From NCBI RefSeq assembly GCF_900110105.1, contig NZ_FOCL01000001.1:310001-374000 (forward strand): a stretch of 64,000 nt of DNA. Direction: 5' to 3'. The notes beneath the pieces were generated by a model. That model ran no database searches, was not told the DNA's origin, and saw only the letters and a program-made list of their open reading frames with translations. This DNA comes from Mucilaginibacter gossypiicola (GTDB lineage Bacteria; Bacteroidota; Bacteroidia; Sphingobacteriales; Sphingobacteriaceae). Positions 17,849 to 27,352 of this stretch are shown in pieces (positions within the stretch are counted from its first letter, which is position 1; each line of letters opens with the position of its first letter). Made by a program: the position numbers and the translations under genes.

Positions 17849-17874
17849 CCGGTCCCTGTTTCAGCAGGAGCCGG
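17849..17874 (+). promoter_or_regulatory. Hairpin between fecR and susC
   Basis: CCGG (17849-17852) and CCTG pair with CAGG and CCGG (17871-17874) across a 2x2 internal loop. A short T-rich stretch follows. It may separate expression of the regulators from that of the susCD genes. Confidence 0.4.
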
Positions 17875-17956
17875 CTTTAATTTCAGCAGGTGAAGGTTTG
17901 CCGACCCCAGCCTGCAATGCTCAGCAAAATTTGACTATTACAAAGCAATCAAAAAT

Positions 17957-20900
17957 ATGAATTTCCATACACAGTTATGCAGACAGTTTATGCGTATCTC
18001 TTTTTTACTAATTTCCATATCAATAACCATCGGCCTGGTATCAGTAAAGGCGACAGAGTTAGCCGCCCAGGGTGTTAATACCCGGCTTGATATCACCATC
18101 GGGAACGAAGACCTTTCGTCAGTTATTAAAAAGCTGGAACAAAAGGCCAACGTTGCTTTTGCCTATGACGAGGTGTTTTTAAAACTTGCCGATAAGCATA
18201 CCAATGCTGCGAGCTATCAAAACGAAAGCCTGAAAAATATCCTTACAGCCTTGTTAAAAGGGCAGGAGATAGGCTTTAAGGAACAAGCCGGTAATATTAT
18301 ACTTTACAGGCAGTTTACCGGGCGCATAAGCGGGAGGATAACAGATGAAAGCGGGCAGCCCCTGCCTGGTGCATCAGTAAGTATAGTTGGTACTTCTTTT
18401 GGAATGATGACCGACGCCGATGGCAAATACAATATCAGTCTGCCCGAAGGTACTTATACTGTGGCCGCTTCATTTGTAGGCTATACCCGTGTTGAATCGG
18501 CCAACGTCACGATAAATGGTAATCAGGTAACTACTTTAAATATCCGCCTTGTGGCCGGCAACCAGTTAAAAGAAGTAACTGTGAGTTATGGTAAGCAACG
18601 TATAAAAGAGGTTACAGGTTCGCTTACACAGGTTGACGCAGCACCGCTTCAGGACATGCCCGTAATGCAGTTCGCTCAACAATTACAGGGTAAAGCCGCC
18701 GGTGTTCAAATTGCACAAAGCAGCGGGCAGCCGGGCCGTGGGGTAGAGTTCAGGATCAGGGGAGCGGCTTCCTTTTACGCCAGCAACCAGCCCTTAGTAG
18801 TGATAGATGGAACTCCTGTTACCGGCAGCATCAATAACATGAACCCTGCCGAAATCGAAAGCTTCAGTATTTTGAAAGATGCTTCGGCTACGGCGCTTTA
18901 TGGCTCACGTGCAGCAAATGGCGTAATCCTGATCACTACCAAGCATGCTAAACCGGGCGATGCGCAGATTGAATTTAATGCTAACTACGGTGTGCAGAAA
19001 ATACCGGGTGAGCGCGTTCCTAAAATGATGGATGCGCGTGGCTTCGCCCAGTATATGAATGAAAAATTTGCCGACAGCCGTCAATATGAGCCTGGCTATA
19101 CAACAGCCACCCCAGCCGATTATTTAAACCCCGAACAATATGGTGAAGGTACCAATTGGTATAAACTGCTTACCCGTACCGCTCCAATTCAAAGTTATGA
19201 TATCACCATCCGCAGTGCGCGAGAAAAATCAAGTTCGACAGTTATGGCTGGTTACCAGGAACAACAGGGCGTACTGATCAATACCGGCACTAAATTGTTT
19301 TCATTGCGTATTAATCAGGACCTTTCCTTAAGCAATAATAAATTAAAAATAGGCTTTAACCTTGCGCCAAGCTATCGCCTTGACCACAATAACCGTTTAG
19401 GGACTGATGGTGTGGGTGGTTTGTTTGAACGAATTTTCGAAGCAAGCCCTTTAAAATCGCCTTATAACGCAGATGGCAGCTATAACCGCGATACTTACTC
19501 GCCGGGTATGGTGGCTTATATAAATCCACTGGCTCAATTCAACCTTACTAATGATGATTACAAAACAACCCGGATACTCGCTAACGGTTATTTAAACTAT
19601 GAGTTTTTAACCGGTTTGAGCATTAAAACAAATGTGGCGATAGATAAAGGCGGCGAAACACGCCAATATTTCCAGTCGGGTGTGGTTACTTCAACAATAG
19701 GTCAGGCCACTGGTACAAACAGTTCGGTAGATAACGGATCGTATACTGCGGAGGCTAACCTTGTTTACCGTAAATCGTTTGGCGATCATAACTTTGAGGC
19801 CCTAGCTGGCTATTCTGCTCAAAAATATAGTGGCACCAATAATACGCTAACCGGTTTAGGTTATCCGAGCGATGATATCTCATATTTAACAGCCGCCACC
19901 AGCTTATCAGCAGGCAATAGCACTTATACAGCCTATTCCCTTTTATCAACTATTGGCCGCTTAAACTATAATTACAAAGGCAAGTACTTATTGCAAGGCG
20001 CAATTCGCCGTGATGGCTCCTCTCGTTTCGGCTCCAATCAGAGCTATGGCAATTTCCCATCGGTATCTGCGGGTTGGGTAGTAAGCGATGAAAAGTTTAT
20101 GGATCGTTTCAGCTTTCTTAATCTCATGAAGATCCGCGCAAGTTACGGCGTAACTGGTAATAACTTCTTCCCGGGTTACTACGACGCACAGGCAACCATC
20201 GGGAAATATTACTATGAATTTGGCGGCGCAGCTGTAGCAGGCCAAACCATTAACCGGTTAGCTAATGATGATCTGCGCTGGGAACGCAATAAACAGTTTG
20301 ATCTTGGTTTTGATCTCTCGCTATTCAATAACCGTTTGAATTTTACTTACGATTACTACCACAAAATATCCGACGGGCTTATCATGCAGCGCCCAATACC
20401 AAAAGCCTCTGGCTTTACCAGTATCCTGGATAACGTAGGTGCGATTGAATTATGGGGGCATGAGTTTACCGTTAACTCAAATAACCTTACGGGTAAATTA
20501 AAATGGACAACCAACCTGAATGTGTCCTTTGACCGTAACATGATCAAAAACCTGGTTTCTCCGGGCTATATCCGCCGTAATAATACCGTTTCGTCTGATT
20601 ATTTCCGCCAGCAGGAGGGACACCACCTTGGCGAGTTTTATGGCTTCGTGTTTTTAGGATTGTATAAGGATGCTAATGATCTGGCTAACTCGGCCAAATA
20701 TGGCAGTGCCTCAGATGTGGGTACTATCAAAGTTAAAGACATTAATGGCGATGGCGTTATTGATGATGTAAACGACCGTACCTTTATTGGCGACCCTACG
20801 CCAACCTTTACTGGCGGCCTCACCAATAATTTTGTTTATAAAAATTGGGACCTAAACATACATATGTCCTTTTCAGTAGGCGGTAAAATATTAAATGCTG

Positions 20901-21310
20901 CTAAATGGGCCTATCAAACCAATCTGGATGGTTCACGCGTGATGCTTGCGGCCGCAGCTGATCGCTGGCGATCGCCGGAAAATCCGGGTTCGGGCGTTTA
21001 CCCGCGTACCAAAACGGGAACTACGGCGATGGGAAGACAAGTTAACTCGCAATGGGTTGAAGATGGCTCGTACTTAACTGCAAAAAATATCTCATTGGGT
21101 TATCGCTTTAACCTGGGCGAAAAGTTTTTGGTGCGAAGCCTGAGGGTATATACATCTGTTCAGCAAGCTTTTGTACTTACCAAATATTCGGGTATGAACC
21201 CTGAGATCAACTTCGCCGGGCTTGATCCTACACTGGGTATTGGCGTTGATGAAAATGCATACCCAATCCCACGCACCTTTTCATTTGGTGCTTCAGCAAC
21301 TTTTAAATAA
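17957..21310 (+). CDS. SusC/RagA TonB-linked outer-membrane transporter with STN domain
   Basis: 1117 residues. Order: signal peptide (~1-38), STN domain (~44-112, LDITIGNEDLSSVIKKL) for signalling to FecR, carboxypeptidase-regulatory-like domain (~119-205, ISGRITDESGQPLPGASV), TonB-dependent plug (~215-325, with VVIDGTPV and SILKDASATALYGSRAANG), and a beta-barrel ending in FSFGASATFK. It imports a substrate bound by the SusD lipoprotein 18 bases downstream, using TonB energy. The STN domain ties it to the ECF/FecR pair upstream. The genes after SusD are phosphoesterases, so the ligand may be a phosphorylated compound. Confidence 0.95.
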   Translation: MNFHTQLCRQFMRISFLLISISITIGLVSVKATELAAQGVNTRLDITIGNEDLSSVIKKLEQKANVAFAYDEVFLKLADKHTNAASYQNESLKNILTALLKGQEIGFKEQAGNIILYRQFTGRISGRITDESGQPLPGASVSIVGTSFGMMTDADGKYNISLPEGTYTVAASFVGYTRVESANVTINGNQVTTLNIRLVAGNQLKEVTVSYGKQRIKEVTGSLTQVDAAPLQDMPVMQFAQQLQGKAAGVQIAQSSGQPGRGVEFRIRGAASFYASNQPLVVIDGTPVTGSINNMNPAEIESFSILKDASATALYGSRAANGVILITTKHAKPGDAQIEFNANYGVQKIPGERVPKMMDARGFAQYMNEKFADSRQYEPGYTTATPADYLNPEQYGEGTNWYKLLTRTAPIQSYDITIRSAREKSSSTVMAGYQEQQGVLINTGTKLFSLRINQDLSLSNNKLKIGFNLAPSYRLDHNNRLGTDGVGGLFERIFEASPLKSPYNADGSYNRDTYSPGMVAYINPLAQFNLTNDDYKTTRILANGYLNYEFLTGLSIKTNVAIDKGGETRQYFQSGVVTSTIGQATGTNSSVDNGSYTAEANLVYRKSFGDHNFEALAGYSAQKYSGTNNTLTGLGYPSDDISYLTAATSLSAGNSTYTAYSLLSTIGRLNYNYKGKYLLQGAIRRDGSSRFGSNQSYGNFPSVSAGWVVSDEKFMDRFSFLNLMKIRASYGVTGNNFFPGYYDAQATIGKYYYEFGGAAVAGQTINRLANDDLRWERNKQFDLGFDLSLFNNRLNFTYDYYHKISDGLIMQRPIPKASGFTSILDNVGAIELWGHEFTVNSNNLTGKLKWTTNLNVSFDRNMIKNLVSPGYIRRNNTVSSDYFRQQEGHHLGEFYGFVFLGLYKDANDLANSAKYGSASDVGTIKVKDINGDGVIDDVNDRTFIGDPTPTFTGGLTNNFVYKNWDLNIHMSFSVGGKILNAAKWAYQTNLDGSRVMLAAAADRWRSPENPGSGVYPRTKTGTTAMGRQVNSQWVEDGSYLTAKNISLGYRFNLGEKFLVRSLRVYTSVQQAFVLTKYSGMNPEINFAGLDPTLGIGVDENAYPIPRTFSFGASATFK

Positions 21311-21328
21311 TCTCCCAAAGACCATCGT

Positions 21329-22867
21329 ATGAAAAAGACATATATCATCCTTGCTTTAACAGCGTTTACCGCTGCTTCGTGCAAAAAAGACTTTATTGAT
21401 CTTACGCCCAAGGATTCCTATACCGACGCTACATTTTATAAAACCGTTGATCAGTTTAAACAGGCCGATATTGCAGCATATGCACCATTGCGTGATGTTT
21501 TGGTAAACGATTATTTTACTTCAGAAATGCGCTCGGATAATACTATTTATCAGCCCTATCCCAGCAATCGTGGTACTGCGTACTTATATCGCGAAAGCAT
21601 TTCAAACTTTACAAACACATCTACCAACGATTACGTGAACGCTGTTTGGCAGCATTGTTATACAGGTATCTCGCGTACCAATATCGTTATTGAACGGTTA
21701 AAAACAACAGATTTTGATGCTGCTACCAAAGCCCCTATTGATGGACAGGCCAAGTTTTTAAGGGCTCTTTATTATTTTAAGCTGGTTAGGTTATTTGGTG
21801 GCGTGCCTTTATTTTTAAAGGAAGTAACCAAGACAGAAGAAGCCTTTTTGCCACGCTCGGCAGCAGATGCGGTATATACCCAGATCATTGCCGATGCAAA
21901 AGATGCTATAAGTGAATTAAGCGCTCCCTCGAAATTTCCGCAAACAGGAGAGGCTACCAAAGGATCGGCAACGATGCTGCTGGCCGAAGTTTACGCCACT
22001 CAAAAAAAATGGGCTGATGCTGAAACCCAGCTAAACACGCTTTCGGCTATGGGGTATGGATTAAACGCCAATTACGCAGATGCCTTTACTCCCGGAAATA
22101 AAAATAACAAGGAATCGATATTTGATATCCAGTTTTTGGAAGGGATAGTTTTGGGTACCACACCAAATCCGTTGCCGTTTCATTTTTTACCACGGAGTAC
22201 CAATACCTCCATCATCACGGGCATCAACATCAATAACAGCTCAACCGGTGGCTGGAATACGCCCACACAAGATCTGATAAATACCTATGAGCCAAACGAT
22301 AAGCGCCTGGATGCCTCCATTGGAATTGTTGAAGGTACTTATAATGCCAGCGACTTGTTTGTTTATTCGGCTAATAAAAGTGTAATTGGTTATACACCGG
22401 CGGCAGGTAAAATGGGTGTGCCTTATATAAAGAAATATGAGCATCCGCCACTCATTGCGGTTACCGGCTCAAGCGATAACTTTCCTATCTACCGATATTC
22501 CGATGCATTGTTGCTTTTAGCGGAGGCACAGAATGAGCAGGGTAAATCGCCTTTAACGGCATTGAACACAGTGAGGTCAAGAGCAGGATTACCGGCTACA
22601 ACAACTGCCGACCAGGCAGTTCTACGAGATATCATTGCCCACGAACGACGGGTTGAACTGGCCTTTGAAAATCACCGCTGGAATGATCTCGTACGCACCG
22701 GCAAAGCTGTCAACGTGATGAACGCATTTGGCGCTGTGCTAAAAACACAGGTAAACTACCTTACACCAGATACTTACAACCTAACAGCCAATAAATTGCT
22801 GTACCCGATCCCGCAGCCCGAAATTGATTTAAATCCGGGTCAAATGACTCAAAACCCCGGTTATTGA
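21329..22867 (+). CDS. RagB/SusD-family nutrient-binding lipoprotein
   Basis: 512 residues. Lipobox TAASC with the acylated Cys at 18. The body shows the SusD pattern: TDATFYKTVDQF near the N-terminus, a helical TPR-like part (AKFLRALYYFKLVRLFGGVPL), and the C-terminal RRVELAFENHRWNDLVRTGKA followed by LYPIPQPEIDLNPGQMTQNPGY. It caps the SusC partner at the cell surface and selects the substrate. A strong hairpin lies between it and the first phosphoesterase gene. Confidence 0.96.
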   Translation: MKKTYIILALTAFTAASCKKDFIDLTPKDSYTDATFYKTVDQFKQADIAAYAPLRDVLVNDYFTSEMRSDNTIYQPYPSNRGTAYLYRESISNFTNTSTNDYVNAVWQHCYTGISRTNIVIERLKTTDFDAATKAPIDGQAKFLRALYYFKLVRLFGGVPLFLKEVTKTEEAFLPRSAADAVYTQIIADAKDAISELSAPSKFPQTGEATKGSATMLLAEVYATQKKWADAETQLNTLSAMGYGLNANYADAFTPGNKNNKESIFDIQFLEGIVLGTTPNPLPFHFLPRSTNTSIITGININNSSTGGWNTPTQDLINTYEPNDKRLDASIGIVEGTYNASDLFVYSANKSVIGYTPAAGKMGVPYIKKYEHPPLIAVTGSSDNFPIYRYSDALLLLAEAQNEQGKSPLTALNTVRSRAGLPATTTADQAVLRDIIAHERRVELAFENHRWNDLVRTGKAVNVMNAFGAVLKTQVNYLTPDTYNLTANKLLYPIPQPEIDLNPGQMTQNPGY

Positions 22868-22872
22868 TTTAC

Positions 22873-22906
22873 TATCCCTGCCTTCAGGTTGTTGAAGGCA
22901 GGGATA
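22873..22906 (+). promoter_or_regulatory. Strong intra-operon hairpin after susD
   Basis: A perfect 14-bp inverted repeat (22873-22886 against 22893-22906) with a 6-base loop. There is no real T tract after it. It could stabilise the susCD part of the message or reduce read-through into the phosphoesterase genes. Confidence 0.6.
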
Positions 22907-22933
22907 TGGTTTAACGCTTCAAACTAAAAATTC

Positions 22934-23986
22934 ATGTTACTGAAATACAGAAATGCATTATCAGCAGGGCTCTGCTTTGGCTCATTATTGCTGAATCACA
23001 ATGCACAATCAAAAGGCTTATTGCCATTAACGGATACTGTTTTAAATGCTCCCGGACCGGCTGCAGTAGTTAAACCCGGCGATTTTTCAATTGCCGTCAT
23101 CCCCGATTCGCAATACTACCTGGCCCAGGCGCAACTGGGTGGAACTTTTGATATGTTCAAAGCCCAGATTGACTGGATCCAAAAGAACCAGGTTAAAGAA
23201 AATATAGCTTACGTAGCGCACATGGGCGATATTACCGAACATGGCGATAACCCGGTTACAGCAAACAGCGAATGGTACCTTGCTAAAACCGCACTTTATG
23301 GCCTTGAAAATCCTGTTAGTATCCCTTATGGCCTGACAGTTGGCAATCACGACCAGTTTCCGGCACAGCATCCAGTTACAGGCACTACCAACGGCTATAA
23401 CCAATATTTTGGCGTAAAACACTTTGAGGGCCGCTCGTACTACGGCGGTCATTACGGCAACAATAATGACAGCCATTATGACTTGTTCACTGCGGGCGGT
23501 GTTGATTTTATTGTAATGTTCCTTGAGTTTGATGCTTTTAATGAAGATCAGGCAGGGCTGTATAGCTGGGCTAACCAAATTTTAAGCAAAAACGCTTCCC
23601 GTAAAGCAATTGTAATAAGCCACTCCATTTTGCACTTTAATCCGGTAACAGGTTCCAATACACCGCAAGCGCCGTTTAACGCACAGGGCAAGGCTATCTA
23701 CGAAAACCTTAAAAACAATACCAATTTGTTTATGATGCTTTGCGGGCATGTGGGCGATAATGGGGAAGGGTACCGCGTTGAAACCTATAACGGCCATACA
23801 ATTAAAGCATTCTTGAACAACTATCAAAGCAGGCCCAACGGCGGTAATGGGCTAATGCGCTTATACAAATTTTCGGTTAAGGATAATGAGCTGTCGGTGA
23901 AAACTTTTTCGCCGTATGCCAAAACATATGAAACTGATGCCGACAGCCAGTTTACCGTCCCTTTATTTGATAATCCAGTAAAATAA
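22934..23986 (+). CDS. Secreted calcineurin-like metallophosphoesterase
   Basis: 350 residues with an N-terminal hydrophobic signal region (~8-27). The two-metal phosphoesterase motifs are in order: D58 (IPDSQYY), G98-D99 (HMGDITEHGD), G137-N138-H139-D140, a later SHS and GHVGDNG near residue 273. The last motif has Val-Gly in place of the usual GHxH second His, a small deviation. It hydrolyses phosphomonoesters or diesters outside the cytoplasm; the substrate is unknown. It is the first of three phosphoesterases after SusD and lies 6 bases before the next, so they are co-transcribed. Confidence 0.9.
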   Translation: MLLKYRNALSAGLCFGSLLLNHNAQSKGLLPLTDTVLNAPGPAAVVKPGDFSIAVIPDSQYYLAQAQLGGTFDMFKAQIDWIQKNQVKENIAYVAHMGDITEHGDNPVTANSEWYLAKTALYGLENPVSIPYGLTVGNHDQFPAQHPVTGTTNGYNQYFGVKHFEGRSYYGGHYGNNNDSHYDLFTAGGVDFIVMFLEFDAFNEDQAGLYSWANQILSKNASRKAIVISHSILHFNPVTGSNTPQAPFNAQGKAIYENLKNNTNLFMMLCGHVGDNGEGYRVETYNGHTIKAFLNNYQSRPNGGNGLMRLYKFSVKDNELSVKTFSPYAKTYETDADSQFTVPLFDNPVK

Positions 23987-23992
23987 GCCGCT

Positions 23993-25348
23993 ATGAAGAT
24001 CTTTTTTAAAACGCTGGCAATTATTGCCTTAACAAGTTTCCATGCCCTGGCACAAAGGCCTAAACATGTTGTGATCATCAGTATTGATGGCTTCCGTCCC
24101 GAATTTTACAAAGACCCGTCATGGGGAGCTTTTAATTTACAGCAAATTGCAGCAAAAGGCATTTATGCGGATGCCGTACGTGGAATATTGCCAACGGTAA
24201 CTTATCCATCACATACCACAATAATTACAGGTAAGTTCCCGGCCAAGCATGGCATTTATTATAACGATCCGTTTGAAACGACAGAGCAGGCCGGTGAGCT
24301 TCGTTATACCGATGCCCGCCGCATTAAAACCGAAACCTTGTGGGATGCAGCACATAAAAAAGGCTTGACAACAGCATCGGTGCTTTGGCCGGTATCCGTA
24401 AATGCTCCGGTTGATTATAATATGCCCGATGCCGCACGGAATACCAAACTGGCAGATCCGCTTCAGCCTTTCAGGAGGTGGTCGACACCCGCCGGGCTGT
24501 TTGAGGAAATGGAGCAGAACGCCACCGGGCACCTATATAACGCCGACCTTGATGGCGCACTGAATACCGATGATAATCTTGCCCGTATGGCAGCTTATCT
24601 TATAGAAAAGCATAAACCCAACCTCATTACGGTTCATTTGGTTTGTGTTGATCATATGGCCCATGGTGAAGGCAGATTAGGGCCCGACGTAAAAAGGGCT
24701 GTGCTTGGTGTTGACCATAATATAGGGCGCATTATAGAAGCTACACAAAGGGCCGGGATACAGGATAGTACTGCTTATCTCATTGTAGGCGATCACGGAT
24801 TTGTGAATATCCATACGCAGCTGGCACCCAATGTTTGGCTGGCCGGTGCAGGTTTGGTAGGCAAGAAACTGCAAAATGCCGATTGGAAAGCTCAATTTTT
24901 TCAGCAGGGTGGTACAGCGTTTTTATATGTAAAGGATAATGACGTAAAGACACTTAAAACAGTTCGTTGGCTATTAGACGCAGTACCCACAGCACAGAAA
25001 AAGCTATATCGCATTATTGAAAGACCTGAATTGGATAAATGGGGCGTTGACCCTAAAGTAACACTTGCTTTGGCTACCATCCCCGGTGTATCATTTATAA
25101 ATGCTACCGAAGGGAATCCTGTTAAACCGGGCAATGGCGGTACCCATGGGCATTATCCCAACTTCCCGGAGATCAGCACCGGATTTTTGGCTTATGGCGT
25201 TGGTCTGGCTAAAGAAAAGATCATCCATGAAATGGGACTTGAAGATATCGCACCCATAGTTAACGAACTCCTCGGCCTCGATATGAAGGATTTTGACGGC
25301 GTGCTTTATCCCGGGCTTTTATCTCCCGCCGAAAAGAAAGTCAATTGA
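23993..25348 (+). CDS. Nucleotide pyrophosphatase/phosphodiesterase-like enzyme
   Basis: 451 residues with a signal peptide cleaved near ALA-Q (20-21). It belongs to the alkaline phosphatase superfamily, NPP branch. Metal and nucleophile sites are visible: D32 (ISIDGFRPEF), T70 in PTVTYPSH as nucleophile, D and H in CVDHMAHGEG, D-H in VGDHGF, and a last His in GGTHGHYPN. Such enzymes cleave phosphodiester or pyrophosphate bonds in nucleotides, lysophospholipids or related compounds. Its neighbours are a metallophosphoesterase (6 bases before) and an EEP-family enzyme (45 bases after). Confidence 0.92.
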   Translation: MKIFFKTLAIIALTSFHALAQRPKHVVIISIDGFRPEFYKDPSWGAFNLQQIAAKGIYADAVRGILPTVTYPSHTTIITGKFPAKHGIYYNDPFETTEQAGELRYTDARRIKTETLWDAAHKKGLTTASVLWPVSVNAPVDYNMPDAARNTKLADPLQPFRRWSTPAGLFEEMEQNATGHLYNADLDGALNTDDNLARMAAYLIEKHKPNLITVHLVCVDHMAHGEGRLGPDVKRAVLGVDHNIGRIIEATQRAGIQDSTAYLIVGDHGFVNIHTQLAPNVWLAGAGLVGKKLQNADWKAQFFQQGGTAFLYVKDNDVKTLKTVRWLLDAVPTAQKKLYRIIERPELDKWGVDPKVTLALATIPGVSFINATEGNPVKPGNGGTHGHYPNFPEISTGFLAYGVGLAKEKIIHEMGLEDIAPIVNELLGLDMKDFDGVLYPGLLSPAEKKVN

Positions 25349-25393
25349 TCAGTCATCTCGTATTATAAATCTTATAAAATACATCAACCTATC

Positions 25394-27250
25394 ATGAAAA
25401 AAAACAACACAAATTTCAGTAAAGCAGCAGCCTGTTCTTTAGGCGGTCTGTTATTTTTTTCAAGCTGTCAAAAATCACAGCTCAATGAATTAAAGGCAAT
25501 AAACAACGGCAATTTGCCGGTCACATCCAAGTTTTCGGCAACGGAAACAACTCCCGAGATCAGGGTATTATCTTTTAACGTAAGGCACAATGATGCTTCC
25601 GATCCTCAATCTATTACAGAACGCCAGGGTAATATCCGTCAAATTATTGTCGACAATAACCCTGATATTTTCGGTATGCAGGAGTTTTCAGATAACTCTT
25701 TCGAAACCTGGTTTATTCCGCAAATGGCAAGCCTTGGTTACGGCGTATATTATGATGAGTCGGCTGGTATGGGTACGCCAAAGGTTATTTTTTATAAAAC
25801 AAATCGGTTCACCATGCAAAGCAGCGGTACCGTTGTACTTGGGCCAACCAATACAGGTACCTGGGCTAAACTACTTGATAATACTACCTCATTAAGGTAC
25901 TTTGTGAGCAATAGCCACTGGCAGTTTGATTCACAGCCTGTAAGGATGCAAAACTCGCAGGCATTGGTGGCCGCTGTTAATCAATATAATACCGAGAACC
26001 TGCCCGAAATTGTTTTTGGTGATTTTAATGCCCAGCCAGGGGCCGATGAGATCAATAACCTGAAGAGTGGTTTAGATTTGGTAGATGCCCTGGGTGATAC
26101 CGATGGCGATTTAACTTTTCATGGTTGGACTGCTACCGGTACAGGTAAGATAGATTGGATAATGAGCGACAGGAGCATGTCATTTACCTCATGGAAAGTG
26201 ATCACGACGAGCTATAACGGCTTTTGGCCATCGGATCACTGGCCGGTAATGGCAAACTTTGTGCCCGGCATTTTTGGCGGTGCTCATGCCGATGCCAACG
26301 GAAAAAGTGTAAATGCCAATACCAAATTCTGGTTTGCGGACATCAACGGAGATGGCAAGGCTGATAAGGTATACTGGAACTCTACCTATGATAGCGGTCG
26401 CCCGCAGATTTTCCTTTCCAATGGCGATGGTACTTTTGCCTCTGCTGCCGTGGTTCATACCGCCGGAGCTTCTACCTCAACAACTACGCGTTATTATTAT
26501 GCCGATGTGAACGGGGATGGCAAGGCTGATGAAATCCTTTGGGACCCAACGTTAAATTCCGGACATACACGCGTTTACCTGGCTACAACTAATGGTAATT
26601 TTAGTTCGGCCGTGATCGATAACCCCGAAGGTACAAGTGTAGGAACCACCACCATTTATAGCTTTGCTGATGTGAATGGCGACGGCAAAGCCGATAAGAT
26701 CTATTGGAACGGTACTGTTGACTCAGGCCATACCCGTGTTTACCTGGCTACCTCAAACGGCAATTTCAGCGGAACAGTGGTTTCAGGCGCCGAAGGTGCA
26801 AGTACCACAGGCGGTTCGGTATTTTATTATGCCGATGTAAACGGAGACGGAAAGGCTGATAAGATCCTTTGGCAGCCAACCCTTAACTCTGGCAAACCTG
26901 CTGTTTTCTTGTCAGACGGTGACGGCACTTTTACTTCATCTACCTCATTTACTGACGCAGGAGCTTCGAGCGCTTCATCGGCTACGGTATTTTATTTTAC
27001 TGATGTAAACGGCGACGGCAGGGCAGATAAGATCTACTGGAACCCGGGCAATTATTTAGGCAAGCTGAAAATTTACTACGCTACTGCTGCAAATACATTT
27101 GATGGACCTTATTACTCACTCAGAGGGACTTCACAAAGCGGAGATACCGATTTCTTCTTCGCCGATCTTAATGGTGACGGCAAAAATGACCAGACCAGGT
27201 GGAACTATGCTGAAAACAGCGGAGAATTAAGGAATTACTTTGCTAAGTAA
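25394..27250 (+). CDS. EEP-family phosphodiesterase lipoprotein with VCBS/FG-GAP repeats
   Basis: 618 residues. Lipobox FFSSC near residue 29 suggests a lipid anchor. Residues ~55-295 are an endonuclease/exonuclease/phosphatase domain: LSFNVRHND, FGMQE, FGDFNAQPG, DWIMSD and SDHWPV give the Mg-binding and catalytic residues. After it come six repeats with the calcium-binding core D-x-NGDGKxD (FADINGDGKADK, YADVNGDGKADE and so on), as in FG-GAP/VCBS propellers. The enzyme may act as a surface DNase, sphingomyelinase-like or other phosphodiesterase. It closes the SusCD operon; a strong bidirectional terminator follows. Confidence 0.92.
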   Translation: MKKNNTNFSKAAACSLGGLLFFSSCQKSQLNELKAINNGNLPVTSKFSATETTPEIRVLSFNVRHNDASDPQSITERQGNIRQIIVDNNPDIFGMQEFSDNSFETWFIPQMASLGYGVYYDESAGMGTPKVIFYKTNRFTMQSSGTVVLGPTNTGTWAKLLDNTTSLRYFVSNSHWQFDSQPVRMQNSQALVAAVNQYNTENLPEIVFGDFNAQPGADEINNLKSGLDLVDALGDTDGDLTFHGWTATGTGKIDWIMSDRSMSFTSWKVITTSYNGFWPSDHWPVMANFVPGIFGGAHADANGKSVNANTKFWFADINGDGKADKVYWNSTYDSGRPQIFLSNGDGTFASAAVVHTAGASTSTTTRYYYADVNGDGKADEILWDPTLNSGHTRVYLATTNGNFSSAVIDNPEGTSVGTTTIYSFADVNGDGKADKIYWNGTVDSGHTRVYLATSNGNFSGTVVSGAEGASTTGGSVFYYADVNGDGKADKILWQPTLNSGKPAVFLSDGDGTFTSSTSFTDAGASSASSATVFYFTDVNGDGRADKIYWNPGNYLGKLKIYYATAANTFDGPYYSLRGTSQSGDTDFFFADLNGDGKNDQTRWNYAENSGELRNYFAK

Positions 27251-27290
27251 TTTCAATCACTCCTAATATTATACTCAATAAATTATTTAC

Positions 27291-27339
27291 AAAAACACAA
27301 AACCAACTACCTTTTCAGGATAGTTGGTTTTGTGTTTTT
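27291..27339. terminator. Strong bidirectional terminator
   Basis: A perfect 19-bp inverted repeat (27291-27309 against 27321-27339) with an 11-base loop, with A and T runs at the outer ends. It lies between the converging EEP and DUF1003 genes and can end both transcripts. Confidence 0.9.
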
Positions 27340-27352
27340 ATCAGGCAGTTGA

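Noticed and set aside
25590..27250. Tandem repeats in the EEP gene as a possible DNA satellite
   Set aside because: The periodicity comes from six protein-level VCBS repeats; DNA copies are diverged and in frame.
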